NCBI RefSeq assembly: GCF_013423485.1
Contig: NZ_JABFFR010000042.1
Span: 1-64,000 of the forward strand
From: Azospirillum oleiclasticum
GTDB lineage: Bacteria > Pseudomonadota > Alphaproteobacteria > Azospirillales > Azospirillaceae
DNA length: 64,000 bases
Reading direction: 5' to 3'
Of the stretch, positions 47,120 to 56,063 are shown one piece after another. The position numbers were made by a program, and so were the translations under genes. Each line of letters begins with the position of its first letter. Positions within the stretch are counted from its first letter, which is position 1. A model generated the notes under the pieces. It was not told where the DNA came from. It searched no databases and worked only from the letters and a program-made list of their open reading frames with translations.

Positions 47120-47895
47120 CCGCCATCATCAACCTGAATTCCGACCTCGGCGAAGCCTTCGGCGCCTGGCCGATGGGCGACGACGAGGCGATGCTGGACA
47201 TCGTCGCCTCGGCCAACATCGCCTGCGGCTACCACGCCGGCGACCCGCTGGTGATGACGCGCACCGTGCGCAGCGCGCTCGCGAAAGGCGTCAGCCTGGG
47301 CGCCCACCCCGCCTACCCCGACCTCCAGGGCTTCGGCCGCCGCCCCATGCGCCTGTCCGACGCGGAGGCGGAGGCCATGGTCGCCTACCAGATCGGCGCG
47401 CTCTGCGGCATCGCCGCCGCCAACGGCGGCACCGTCACCCACGTGAAGGCCCACGGCGCCCTCTACAACGCCGCCGCCACCGACGAATCCCTGGCGCTTG
47501 CCATCGGCCGCGCCATCCGGGGTGTCGACCGCAACCTGATCTATCTGGCGCTGGCCGGCTCGGTCATGGCGAAGGCCGGCCGCTCCCTCGGCCTCACGGT
47601 GGCGGAGGAGGCCTTCGCCGACCGCAACTACACCGACGACGGCACCCTGGTCCCCCGCACCCGCCCCGACGCCATGATCCACGTCCCGGATCAGGCCGCC
47701 GACAACGTGCTGCGCATGGTGCAAGACGGCGTCGTCGTCTCCACCACCGGCAAGCGCGTCCCCGTCACCGTCCACTCCGTCTGCGTCCACGGCGACGAAC
47801 CCAGCGCCGTCGCCCTGGCGACAACGCTGCGCAAGCGGTTGGAAGCTGATAGAGTAAGGATCGTTACGCTGCCGGACATGATGAATGGCCGATGA
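47116..47895 (+). CDS. pxpA: 5-oxoprolinase subunit PxpA (LamB/YcsF family)
   Basis: 259 residues. The LamB/YcsF signature is clear: INLNSDLGEAFGAWPMGDDE at the start, ASANIACGYHAGDPLVM and GAHPAYPDLQGFGRR, then HVKAHGALYN and VPVTVHSVCVHGD. It is the catalytic metal-site subunit candidate of 5-oxoprolinase. It closes an operon of six genes (dctPQM-pxpBCA) and is followed eight bases later by a REP-like hairpin. Confidence 0.94.
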   Translation: MTAIINLNSDLGEAFGAWPMGDDEAMLDIVASANIACGYHAGDPLVMTRTVRSALAKGVSLGAHPAYPDLQGFGRRPMRLSDAEAEAMVAYQIGALCGIAAANGGTVTHVKAHGALYNAAATDESLALAIGRAIRGVDRNLIYLALAGSVMAKAGRSLGLTVAEEAFADRNYTDDGTLVPRTRPDAMIHVPDQAADNVLRMVQDGVVVSTTGKRVPVTVHSVCVHGDEPSAVALATTLRKRLEADRVRIVTLPDMMNGR

Positions 47896-47902
47896 GGACG
47901 GC

Positions 47903-47929
47903 CCCTCTCCCGCCTCCGGCGGGGGAGGG
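47903..47929. repeat. REP-like hairpin after pxpA
   Basis: CCCTCTCCCGCC (47903-47914), loop TCC, GGCGGGGGAGGG (47918-47929): a 12-bp stem with one G-T pair. Arms match those of the repeats at 43351 and 43389. It may act as the operon's 3' end structure. Confidence 0.65.
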
Positions 47930-47987
47930 TCGGTCACCCGGCATCGCCAGACTTGCGCATGCCGTAGTACATTCAAGGAGGTGACAG

Positions 47988-48236
47988 GTGGAGTCGGCCA
48001 TGGCGATCACGCGGGTGTTCAGGAACGGCAATTCCCAGGCGGTGCGCATCCCCGCCGACCTCGCCTTCGACCGCAACGACCTCGAGATCGAGCGCGTCGG
48101 CGACGAACTCCGCATCCGCCCGGTGCCCCGCCGCCTGGACGGCCTGCTCGGCAAGCTCGCCGCCTTCTCCGACGACTTCATGCGCGACGGGCGTGGCGAG
48201 CAGGATCAGGCGGAGCGCGACACCCGCTGTTCGTAA
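47988..48236 (+). CDS. vapB: VapB-type antitoxin (AbrB/MazE fold), without a partner toxin
   Basis: 82 residues. The N-terminal swapped-hairpin domain (ITRVFRNGNSQAVRIPADLA) is typical of VapB antitoxins, and the C terminus (FSDDFMRDGRGEQDQAERD) is the toxin-neutralising tail seen in VapB. The GTG at 47988 is chosen because AGGAGGT lies five bases upstream; an ATG 12 bases later is in frame. No VapC (PIN-domain) gene follows; the next gene is a restriction enzyme on the other strand. It is either an orphan antitoxin or a remnant of a lost pair. Confidence 0.85.
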   Translation: MESAMAITRVFRNGNSQAVRIPADLAFDRNDLEIERVGDELRIRPVPRRLDGLLGKLAAFSDDFMRDGRGEQDQAERDTRCS

Positions 48237-48276
48237 ACGGTTTCTTCCGAGCCCGTTCTCTGGATTGCGTGTCGTA

Positions 48277-48303
48277 CCCTCTCCCGCTCCCGGCGGGACA
48301 GGG
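48277..48303. repeat. REP-like hairpin between vapB and the restriction enzyme gene
   Basis: CCCTCTCCCGC pairs imperfectly with GCGGGACAGGG across a short loop, the third locus in the window with this palindrome type. It ends one base from the stop of the convergent restriction gene. Confidence 0.5.
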
Positions 48304-49227
48304 TCACAGCGCCCGCGTCCCCTCCACGAACCCCCGCAGATCCTCCAGCCGGTGGCTCCACACCAGGTGCAACCCGGCGTCCTGGGCGCTGGCGAGGTTC
48401 TCGGGCTTGAACACGCCGCGCAGCACGGCCATGGCGACGAGCTGGCGCTTGCCGAACTGGGCGTTCCATTTGGCGGCCTTGCCGGCGGCCTCGTGGTTGA
48501 CGCGCTTGAAGCTGTTGACCTCGCTGTTGGACACCTTGCACTCCACGGCCAGCGCGCGGCGGTCGAACAGGCCGATGACGAGGTCGGCGCGGGTGTCGCC
48601 CAGCCGGCTCTCGCCGCAGAACTCCCCGGCGGCCGGCGCGTCGGCCAGCATGGGGATGTCGCGTGGCGGGCGCTCCACGAAGCCCATCCCGCGCAGCAGC
48701 GCCTTCACCGCCTCCTCCTGCACCGCCTTGGCGTCACCGCGGCGGCTTGTCTGCACGCGCTGGGCGGCCACCAGCGCGGCCGACGCCACGACCGCGGCGT
48801 GCCGTTCCCCCGGGCGCGCCGGGCGGCCGGCGACGATCCAGGGGAAGCGGCGAGGATCGATGATCTGCCGGACCATGTCGCGCACGCGCCGCGCCGCGTC
48901 CGGATCGCCGGCCAGCTCCTTGCGGCTCAGCCGTGCGTCGGTCAGCGTCTTCAGGTCGTCCTCGCTGATCGGCGGTGCGGCGAGGTAGCGGAAGGCGGTG
49001 CCCGCCTGCCGGTCGGACACCACGTCCACGATCCGTTCCACCGGCGACGTCTCCGCGAACAGCGACTCCAGATGCAGCGTCAGCGTCTCGAACACCGGCA
49101 CCATCTCGTCGAAGAAGGCGACGTAGAGGTCGCGCGGCTCCTCCAGCCGCTCGGCGCGGAAGCGGGCGCGGCCCTCGGCCGCGTCGGCGGCCAGCTCAGC
49201 CAGCGTCCAGGACCGCGGCTCGGCCAT
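48304..49227 (-). CDS. XamI-like type II restriction endonuclease
   Basis: 307 residues. The region ADLVIGLFDRRALAVECKVS, followed by NSEVNSFKRVNHEAAGKAA, contains a D-x(n)-E-x-K nuclease core (Asp in RADLVIG, Glu and Lys in AVECKVS) and matches my recollection of the XamI family. XamI is reported to cut GTCGAC; I infer but cannot prove the same target here. The start overlaps the 3' end of the adjacent methyltransferase gene by 32 bases, the usual coupling of a restriction-modification pair. A database search of the family would settle the assignment. Confidence 0.75.
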   Translation of the reverse strand: MAEPRSWTLAELAADAAEGRARFRAERLEEPRDLYVAFFDEMVPVFETLTLHLESLFAETSPVERIVDVVSDRQAGTAFRYLAAPPISEDDLKTLTDARLSRKELAGDPDAARRVRDMVRQIIDPRRFPWIVAGRPARPGERHAAVVASAALVAAQRVQTSRRGDAKAVQEEAVKALLRGMGFVERPPRDIPMLADAPAAGEFCGESRLGDTRADLVIGLFDRRALAVECKVSNSEVNSFKRVNHEAAGKAAKWNAQFGKRQLVAMAVLRGVFKPENLASAQDAGLHLVWSHRLEDLRGFVEGTRAL

Positions 49228-50764
49228 GCGGCAGATCCTCCAGGCGCGGGATGGCGATGCGCTCGACCTCGCGCGGCTCGAACTTGGTGAGGCCGCCGGC
49301 GTAGGCGCGGCCCGACTCCACCCGCACGTTGACGCGCAGCCACGCGATCAGCCGGTCGAGATCCTCGTCCGGCAGCGGCTCGCGGGGATATAGGCCGTGC
49401 GCGATGTTGAGCAGCCGCGCCCCGCACAGGTTGCGCACGAAGGCCGGCGGGCGGCGCGCCATGTAGGTGCAGACGATGGGCGCCGGCTCGCGCAGCCCCA
49501 CCGCCCACCAGGCCCGCCGGTTGCGGGCAACGTAGCCGGCGTCGGCCCGGCAGGCGCGCGCCCAGTCCAGGAAGCGCTCGACCGCGGCGCGGTGCCGGGC
49601 CGGCACCTGCCCCAGATCGATGGGCAGATCGACCACCCGCTTCAGCGGCCCGGCGTCGTCCAGCGCCACCCCGGCGGCGATCAGCTCGCGGGCGCGGGTC
49701 ACGGTGGGGGCCAGGAAGCGGTCGGGGATGCCGGCCGCCTGCGGGCCGGCGATCCACACGGCGTTGGCCCCGGTCACCTGCCCGCGGTGCACGCGGAACA
49801 GCTCGCCCAGCTCGATGTGCCCGGCGGGCGGGCGCGGGCCGGGGCGCACGATCACCGACCAGCGCGGGGCGGCCCGCATCGCCTCCCACGGCACCGGCCG
49901 GCCGGCGGTCAGCCCGTTCAGCTCGGCCCGGCTCCCCACCGCCCGCACGCGGAAGGCGGCCGGCCGCCGGCCGATGGCGAAGCAGGTGATGGCGGCGGTG
50001 GTGATGGCGTCGGGGAAGGCCGCCACCGCCGGGTCCAGCACATGCAGCGCCGTGCCGCCCAGCCGCTCCGCCAGCAGCCGGCGCAGCAGCGCGCCGTAAT
50101 TCACGTCCAGCCATTCCGAGGAGGTGATGAAGGCACCGAAATCCCCCTCCCGCCCCAGCAGAAGCGTCTTCAGGAAGAAATGCACGTGCAGGCCCGCCAG
50201 CTTGCTGGCCCGCATCCCCTCCTTGGCCGCGGCCTCCGCGAACCAGCCCTTCCACGCCTCGCCCAGCTCGTGGTGGCGGACATAGGGCGGGTTGCCGAGG
50301 AACAGCGTCGGCCCCGCCGCCGACGGCAGCTCCAGCGCGCGGTAATCGCCCTGCACCACCGTCAGCCGCCCGGCAAAGCCGCCGACCGCGGCGTTGGCGC
50401 GCAGCATCAGCACGGCCAGCGGGTCGCTCTCCACCGCCACCAGCGCCGCCTCGGGAAAGCGCGCCGCGGCGGCGGTCACGAAGCGGCCGGACCCGGCCCC
50501 TGGATCGACCACCCGCACCGGCACCGTCCCCTGCCGGGCCGCCCAGTCGGCCATGGCGGCCACGATGTCGGGAGGCGTGTAGGTGGCGCCCTGCGCCCGC
50601 CGCTGCTCCGCCGCGCGCAGCCGCAGGAAGGCGTCGCCCAGCGGGTCCTCGCCGTCGCGGATGGCGGCGGCCAGCGCCCGCTCGGCCGCACGCCAGCGCC
50701 CCGCCGGCCCGGCCAGCGCGCGGGCGGCGGCCGTCAGCTCCGCTTCGGTTCGGATCGGCGTCAT
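49196..50764 (-). CDS. Type II adenine-specific DNA methyltransferase
   Basis: 522 residues. The SAM-binding motif I is VVDPGAGSGRFV (about residues 84-95) and the catalytic motif IV is LFLGNPPYVRHHELG (NPPY), typical of N6-adenine methyltransferases of the gamma-like, Eco57I/TaqI-type group. The C-terminal target-recognition half includes YVARNRRAWWAVGLREPAPI. It precedes and overlaps the XamI-like nuclease gene and would protect host DNA from it. No vsr or control protein gene is adjacent. Confidence 0.9.
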   Translation of the reverse strand: MTPIRTEAELTAAARALAGPAGRWRAAERALAAAIRDGEDPLGDAFLRLRAAEQRRAQGATYTPPDIVAAMADWAARQGTVPVRVVDPGAGSGRFVTAAAARFPEAALVAVESDPLAVLMLRANAAVGGFAGRLTVVQGDYRALELPSAAGPTLFLGNPPYVRHHELGEAWKGWFAEAAAKEGMRASKLAGLHVHFFLKTLLLGREGDFGAFITSSEWLDVNYGALLRRLLAERLGGTALHVLDPAVAAFPDAITTAAITCFAIGRRPAAFRVRAVGSRAELNGLTAGRPVPWEAMRAAPRWSVIVRPGPRPPAGHIELGELFRVHRGQVTGANAVWIAGPQAAGIPDRFLAPTVTRARELIAAGVALDDAGPLKRVVDLPIDLGQVPARHRAAVERFLDWARACRADAGYVARNRRAWWAVGLREPAPIVCTYMARRPPAFVRNLCGARLLNIAHGLYPREPLPDEDLDRLIAWLRVNVRVESGRAYAGGLTKFEPREVERIAIPRLEDLPHGRAAVLDAG

Positions 50765-50994
50765 GCCCGCGGACGGCTCCCGCGGGCGCTGTCGGTGGGC
50801 GCGGTCATGGCGCGACTATCCGTCCCGCCCCGGACCAGCGTCAACGGCGTTTCGCCGATCGCCGGACGGAACAGGCCGTTCCGCCGGATGGGGATGGCGG
50901 CGTGGCTTTGGCCGTACCACCACGAAACCTCTGCGCGGTGCCCCGGTTGTCACGGAACTGCCATGTTCGACCCCCCGACGCCTGGAGCGAGACC

Positions 50995-51810
50995 ATGCCA
51001 CCCACCGCGAATCGGCTGGTGCGCCCACCCTGCGCACCGGCGTCCCCGCTCCTGGCCGACACGGCGCCCGCCCGCCCACCGGGCCCCGTCTGCGTGGTGC
51101 CCGTGGCGGGGGTCGTGCGATCGCTGGCGGTCGTGACCGCTGCGCTGGTCGCCGCCGCCTGGATCGGCTACCTGCTGGCCTATGGCTTTCCCGACCGCTC
51201 GGTGCCCGGCGGCTGGCGCTACTTCCGCATGTTCGACCTGGAGGGGGAGGCGAACGCCCCCGCCTGGTTCTCGTCGGCACTCCTGCTCGCCAGCGCGCTG
51301 CTGCTGGCGCTCCTGGCCGCGGCCGCGCAGCGGCGGCGTGGCGACGGTCTCGCCTGGCTGGGCCTGGCGCTCGGCTTCGCGGCCATGTCGCTGGACGAGG
51401 CGGCGATGGTGCACGAACAGCTCATCGAGCCCTTGCGCAACGCCTTCGGCCTCGGCGGGCTGCTCTGGCACGCCTGGGTCCCCGTCGGGGCGGCGGTGGC
51501 GCTGGTGGCGGGGGCCGCCTACGCCCGCTTCCTCTGGCGGCTGCCGCGGCGGACAGCGCTGCGCCTGGTGGTTGCGGGGGCGGTCTTCCTGTCGGGCGCC
51601 CTGGTGCTGGAGATGGCCGGCGGCGCCTTCATCGAGGCGGAAGGGCGGCGGAACCTCGCCTACGCGGCGCTCATGACGCTGGAGGAGGTGGCGGAGATGG
51701 CGGGCGTGATCCTCTTCCTCCGCGCCCTGCTGCTGCACCTGCGCGACGAGGTCGGGCCGGTGACCCTGCGGTGGGGCCGGGACGCCGCCGTTCGCCGCCC
51801 CCTCCCTTGA
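50995..51810 (+). CDS. Integral membrane protein, hypothetical
   Basis: 271 residues with about six hydrophobic segments after a cytoplasmic N-terminal stretch of some 55 residues. Conserved-looking acidic residues sit next to helices: AAMSLDEAAMVHEQLIEPL, LVLEMAGGAFIEAEG and TLEEVAEMAGVILF. The D-E...H-E and E-E-x-x-E-M pattern occurs in uncharacterised bacterial membrane proteins and may bind a metal; this is inference. Upstream in-frame codons exist, but the ATG at 50995 is the likely start. Confidence 0.65.
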   Translation: MPPTANRLVRPPCAPASPLLADTAPARPPGPVCVVPVAGVVRSLAVVTAALVAAAWIGYLLAYGFPDRSVPGGWRYFRMFDLEGEANAPAWFSSALLLASALLLALLAAAAQRRRGDGLAWLGLALGFAAMSLDEAAMVHEQLIEPLRNAFGLGGLLWHAWVPVGAAVALVAGAAYARFLWRLPRRTALRLVVAGAVFLSGALVLEMAGGAFIEAEGRRNLAYAALMTLEEVAEMAGVILFLRALLLHLRDEVGPVTLRWGRDAAVRRPLP

Positions 51811-51886
51811 CAGCGGTGCCCCCAGGGGCTTTATCGGGAAGGGCCGGCGCGCGCCTTGCGCCGGGCGACAGCCGAGAGGGTTATCG

Positions 51887-53386
51887 ATGAAGTTCTCCTT
51901 CGCCAAGCCGGTCCTGCCGAAGGACGGCACCGTCGTCGTGACCGTACTGGCCGACCGCCGGCTCGGGGCCGCCGGGCAGGATCTGGACGGCACCACCGGC
52001 GGCGCCCTGACCCGCGCCATGAAGGCCAGCCGCTTCACCGGCAAGCGCGAGGAGACGCTGGCGATCCTGGCGCCCGCGGGCGTCGGGCTGGACCGCATCC
52101 TGCTGATCGGCCTCGGCAAGCCCGAGGATCTGGACGAATCGGCGCTCCAGGCGGCCGGCGGCACGGTGGTGGGCGCGCTCGCCTCCTCCGGCGAGACCGA
52201 GGCCGCGGTGCTGGTCGAGGTGCCGCCCGAGGCCGACCTGTCGCCGGCCTTCGTGGCGGCGCAGATGGCCTTCGGCGCCCGGCTGCGCTCCTACCGCTTC
52301 GACCGCTACCGCACGACCGAGAAGAAGGACGCGAAACCGTCGCTGAAGACGGTGCGCTTCCTCACCGACGACGCGGACGGCGCCAAGAAGGCCTTCGGGC
52401 CGCTGGCGGCGGTGGCCGACGGCGTGTTCTTCACCCGCGACGTGGTGTCGGAACCGGCCAACATCGTGCACCCCGAAAGCCTGGCCGAGCGCTGCAAGGA
52501 TCTGGCCGAGCTCGGCGTCGAGGTCGATGTGCTCGACCTCAAGAAGCTGAAGAAGCTGGGCATGGGCGCCCTGATCGGCGTCGCCCAGGGCAGCGTCTAC
52601 GAGCCGCGAGTCGTCGTCATGCGCTGGAACGGCAACCCGGACGCCGAGGACAAGGCGCCGGTGGCGCTGGTCGGCAAGGGCGTCACCTTCGACACCGGCG
52701 GAATCTCCATCAAGCCCGCGGGTGGCATGGAGGACATGAAGTGGGACATGAGCGGGGCCGGCGTGGTGATCGGCACCATGCACGCGCTGGCCGCCCGCAA
52801 GGCGAAGGCCAACGTGGTCGGCATCGTCGGCCTGGTGGAGAACATGCCGTCCGGCACCGCCCAGCGCCCCGGTGACGTGGTGACCTCGCTGTCCGGCCAG
52901 ACCATCGAGGTGATCAACACCGACGCCGAGGGGCGCCTCGTGCTCGCCGACTGCCTGTGGTACGCGCAGGAGGAGTTCAAGCCGAAGCTGATGGTCGACC
53001 TCGCCACCCTCACGGGTGCGGTGATCGTGGCGCTCGGCACCGAATACGCCGGCCTGTTCGCCAACGACGACGAGCTGGCCGACAGCCTCGCCGCCGCCGG
53101 CCGCAAGGTGGGCGAGCCGCTGTGGCGCCTGCCGCTCGGCGACGCCTACGACAAGGAGATCAACTCCGACATCGCCGACATGAAGAACGTCTCGGCCGGG
53201 CGCAACGGCGGCAGCATCATCGGCGCCGTCTTCCTGCAGCGCTTCGTCAACAAGGTGCCGTGGGCGCATCTCGACATCGCCGGCGTCGCCTGGTCGAAGA
53301 AGGACACGGCGACCGTGCCGAAGGGCGGCACCGCCTTCGGCGTCCGCCTGCTCGACCGCTTCATCGCCGACCGCCACGAGGCGTGA
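51887..53386 (+). CDS. pepA: Leucyl aminopeptidase (M17 family)
   Basis: 499 residues. A hexameric, two-metal cytosolic aminopeptidase. The M17 signature NTDAEGRLVLAD and the metal-binding region VGKGVTFDTGGISIKP, followed by KWDMSGAGVV, are intact, with the catalytic Lys in GGISIKP and Arg in NTDAEGR. The regulatory Xer/arg-box role known in E. coli cannot be inferred. holC follows 25 bases later, a conserved pairing in Proteobacteria. Confidence 0.96.
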   Translation: MKFSFAKPVLPKDGTVVVTVLADRRLGAAGQDLDGTTGGALTRAMKASRFTGKREETLAILAPAGVGLDRILLIGLGKPEDLDESALQAAGGTVVGALASSGETEAAVLVEVPPEADLSPAFVAAQMAFGARLRSYRFDRYRTTEKKDAKPSLKTVRFLTDDADGAKKAFGPLAAVADGVFFTRDVVSEPANIVHPESLAERCKDLAELGVEVDVLDLKKLKKLGMGALIGVAQGSVYEPRVVVMRWNGNPDAEDKAPVALVGKGVTFDTGGISIKPAGGMEDMKWDMSGAGVVIGTMHALAARKAKANVVGIVGLVENMPSGTAQRPGDVVTSLSGQTIEVINTDAEGRLVLADCLWYAQEEFKPKLMVDLATLTGAVIVALGTEYAGLFANDDELADSLAAAGRKVGEPLWRLPLGDAYDKEINSDIADMKNVSAGRNGGSIIGAVFLQRFVNKVPWAHLDIAGVAWSKKDTATVPKGGTAFGVRLLDRFIADRHEA

Positions 53387-53411
53387 GGCGGCGCCCGCCC
53401 ACCGCCACGCC

Positions 53412-53861
53412 ATGACCGAAGTCCGCTTCTACCACCTCCAGCGTCGGACGCTGGAACAGGCGCTGCCGAAGATCCTGGAGAAGGTCCTGGAGCGCGGCTG
53501 GCGGGCGGTGGTCATGGCCGGCTCGGCGGAGCGGGTGGACCAGCTCAACCAGCATCTCTGGACCTACGACCCGGCCTCCTTCCTGCCGCACGGGGCCGCG
53601 CGCGACGGCTTCGCCGACCAGCAGCCGGTCTTCCTCACCTGGAAGGACGAGAACCCCAACGGCGCCACGGTGCTGGTGCTGGCCGACGGGGTGGATTCGG
53701 AACGGCTCGGCGCCTACGAGCTGGTCTGCGACCTGTTCGACGGCAACGACAGCGAGGCGGTGGCCGACGCGCGCAAGCGCTACCGCCGCTGCAAGGACGT
53801 CGGCCACAGCCTGACCTATTGGCAGCAGAACGACCGCGGCGGCTGGGAGAAGAAGGCGTAA
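53412..53861 (+). CDS. holC: DNA polymerase III chi subunit
   Basis: 149 residues. Chi links the clamp loader to SSB. The N terminus TEVRFYHLQRRTLEQALPKI and LLEKVLERGWRAVVMAGS-like segment (KVLERGWRAVV) with LNQHLWTYDPASFLPHG are typical. It lies directly behind pepA, as in many proteobacterial genomes. Confidence 0.92.
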   Translation: MTEVRFYHLQRRTLEQALPKILEKVLERGWRAVVMAGSAERVDQLNQHLWTYDPASFLPHGAARDGFADQQPVFLTWKDENPNGATVLVLADGVDSERLGAYELVCDLFDGNDSEAVADARKRYRRCKDVGHSLTYWQQNDRGGWEKKA

Positions 53862-53924
53862 CGCCGTCACCCCGATCCATCGTACTATGCCCAAGGTCCG
53901 ATATGGGGAGAGGGGTGGCCCGCG

Positions 53925-55955
53925 ATGTCCGGAGGGGATGCAGGAGGCGAGCCGGCCGCGCGTCCCGCGCTCGACCGGCCGCCGGCCGATACGGCTGCCT
54001 GCATGGTGGCCGGCCTGCCCCTGCCCGTCCTGCTGTTCGACCGCGACGGCCGGCTGCGCCACGCCAACCCCGCCGCCTGCGGCCTGTTCAGCGCCGCCTT
54101 CGACCGGCTGGCCGCGGGGGCCGCCGCCGCCGAGCTGCTCGACTCCATCGATAAGGCGCTCGCCGGTCCCGGTCCATCCGCTCTGCTGGCCGCCCTCGAC
54201 GCCGCCCCGGCCGAGCTCACCTACGCCAGCACCGCGCGCGGCCCCTTCCAGGTACAGACGACGCGGGTCGGCGCCGATCGCATGATGATCTGGACACCGC
54301 TGCCCGCCGCCGCCCACACCGACGGGCCGCCCCCGGCCGCCGGCACGCTGCGCCGGGCGCTTGCCGGGCTGACCCGGCTGGAGGACGAGGAGACGCGCTT
54401 CGAGCGGCTGGCCGCCATCCTGCGCGCCGTGCTGGAAGGCATGGCGGAGGCGGTGGCGGCGGTCGATCTGGACGCCAACCTGATCGCCTGCAACCGCCGC
54501 TACATCGACCTGCTCGGCATCGACTGTTCGCGGCTGGTGGTCGGGCAGAGCCTGGATTTCGCGCTCGACGCGGCGCTGCCGCGCTTCACCGATTTCGCGC
54601 AGTTCACGGCGCTGGGCACCGCCATCGCCCGCAACCCGCGCCAGCCGGTGGAAGGGCGCATCGACTGGCACGACGGCCGCGTCTTCCAGGTGTCCGTCCA
54701 CCCGCTGCTCATCGACAGCACGCCGGTGGGGCGGGTCTGGGGCTGGTACGACGTGACGGCGCGCGAGCGGGCGCTCGACACCGCCCACACCGCCGCGGCC
54801 GAGGCGCGCGAGGCCGACGCCGCCAAGGGCCGCTTCCTCGCCACCATGAGCCACGAGATCCGCACCCCGCTGAACGGCATCCTCGGCATGCTGGAGCTGC
54901 TGGACGGCACGCGGCTGGAGGAGCGCCAGCGCTCCTATCTGGACGCGGCGCGCGAATCGTCCGAAACGCTCCTGCGCATCGTGAACGACATCCTCGACTT
55001 CTCGAAGTTCGAGTCCGACGCGGCTGAGCTCGACCGCGTGCCCTTCTCCCCGCGCGCGGAGACGGACGCCGTCGCCGCCCTGCTCGGCCCGCAGGCGACG
55101 GAGAAGGGGCTGCTCCTCTCCGTCGCCGGGCCGGCCGATCATGGCCTGCGGGTGGTGGGCGACCCCACCCGCTTCCGTCAGATCCTCTTCAATCTGATGG
55201 GCAACGCCATCAAGTTCACACCGGCCGGCAGCGTCGCGGTGACGCTCACCCTGCTGCCGCTTCAAGACGGGCGGGGCGAGCTGACGGTGGCGGTCGCCGA
55301 CACCGGCATCGGCATCGCGACGGAGGCGCGCGCCAAACTGTTCGAGCGCTTCACCCAGGCCGACAGCTCGACCACCCGGCGTTTCGGCGGCACCGGGCTG
55401 GGGCTGGCGATCTGCCGTCAGCTCACCCGCCTGATGGGCGGCAGCATCGCGGTCGACAGCACGCCCGGCCGCGGCTCGGTCTTCCGCGTGCGGCTGCCGC
55501 TGCCGGTGGTGGAGGTGCCACCCGTCCCCGCCCCGCCGCCGCCCGCCGCCTCGCCCCTGCCGGAGACCACCCGTCCGCTCCGCGTGCTGGTGGCGGAGGA
55601 CAACGCCGTCAACCAGATCCTCATCAAGGCGATCCTAGCCAAGGCCGGCCATGGCGTCACCCTGGTGCAGAACGGGCGCGAGGCGGTGGAGGCCGTGCGT
55701 GGCGGCGGCTTCGACGTGGTGCTGATGGACGTCCACATGCCCGAGCTGGACGGGGTGGAGGCCACCCGTCTGATCCGCGCCCTGCCCGCCCCGGTCGGCA
55801 CGGTCCCGATCGTCGCGCTGACCGCCGACGCCATGACCGGCGACCGCGAACGCTTCCTCGCGGCGGGCATGACCGACTATCTCAGCAAGCCGATCAACAT
55901 GGCGCGCATGCTGGAGGTGGTCGAGCGGGTGGTGGAGCCGCCGCGGCCGGGTTGA
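53925..55955 (+). CDS. Hybrid sensor histidine kinase/response regulator with PAS domains
   Basis: 676 residues. Two PAS-like regions (about 28-130 and 165-285; the second with [20 protein letters not shown]) lead to a DHp domain with phospho-acceptor His310 ([18 protein letters not shown]), an ATPase domain with N box ([14 protein letters not shown]), G1 (VADTGIGI) and G2 (GGTGLGLAI), a Pro/Ala linker, and a receiver with Asp602 ([14 protein letters not shown]). No transmembrane segments are visible, so it senses a cytoplasmic signal. No response regulator or target gene is adjacent. Confidence 0.93.
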   Translation: MSGGDAGGEPAARPALDRPPADTAACMVAGLPLPVLLFDRDGRLRHANPAACGLFSAAFDRLAAGAAAAELLDSIDKALAGPGPSALLAALDAAPAELTYASTARGPFQVQTTRVGADRMMIWTPLPAAAHTDGPPPAAGTLRRALAGLTRLEDEETRFERLAAILRAVLEGMAEAVAAVDLDANLIACNRRYIDLLGIDCSRLVVGQSLDFALDAALPRFTDFAQFTALGTAIARNPRQPVEGRIDWHDGRVFQVSVHPLLIDSTPVGRVWGWYDVTARERALDTAHTAAAEAREADAAKGRFLATMSHEIRTPLNGILGMLELLDGTRLEERQRSYLDAARESSETLLRIVNDILDFSKFESDAAELDRVPFSPRAETDAVAALLGPQATEKGLLLSVAGPADHGLRVVGDPTRFRQILFNLMGNAIKFTPAGSVAVTLTLLPLQDGRGELTVAVADTGIGIATEARAKLFERFTQADSSTTRRFGGTGLGLAICRQLTRLMGGSIAVDSTPGRGSVFRVRLPLPVVEVPPVPAPPPPAASPLPETTRPLRVLVAEDNAVNQILIKAILAKAGHGVTLVQNGREAVEAVRGGGFDVVLMDVHMPELDGVEATRLIRALPAPVGTVPIVALTADAMTGDRERFLAAGMTDYLSKPINMARMLEVVERVVEPPRPG

Positions 55956-56063
55956 CGCACGGCGCTCGGCACGCGCGCTCCTCGGCCTCCGGTTCATCGA
56001 AGTCATGACGGAACCCTCGGCGGCACCCTCCGGCCCGTGATGGCGGAGTGGACTGGTTATCCT

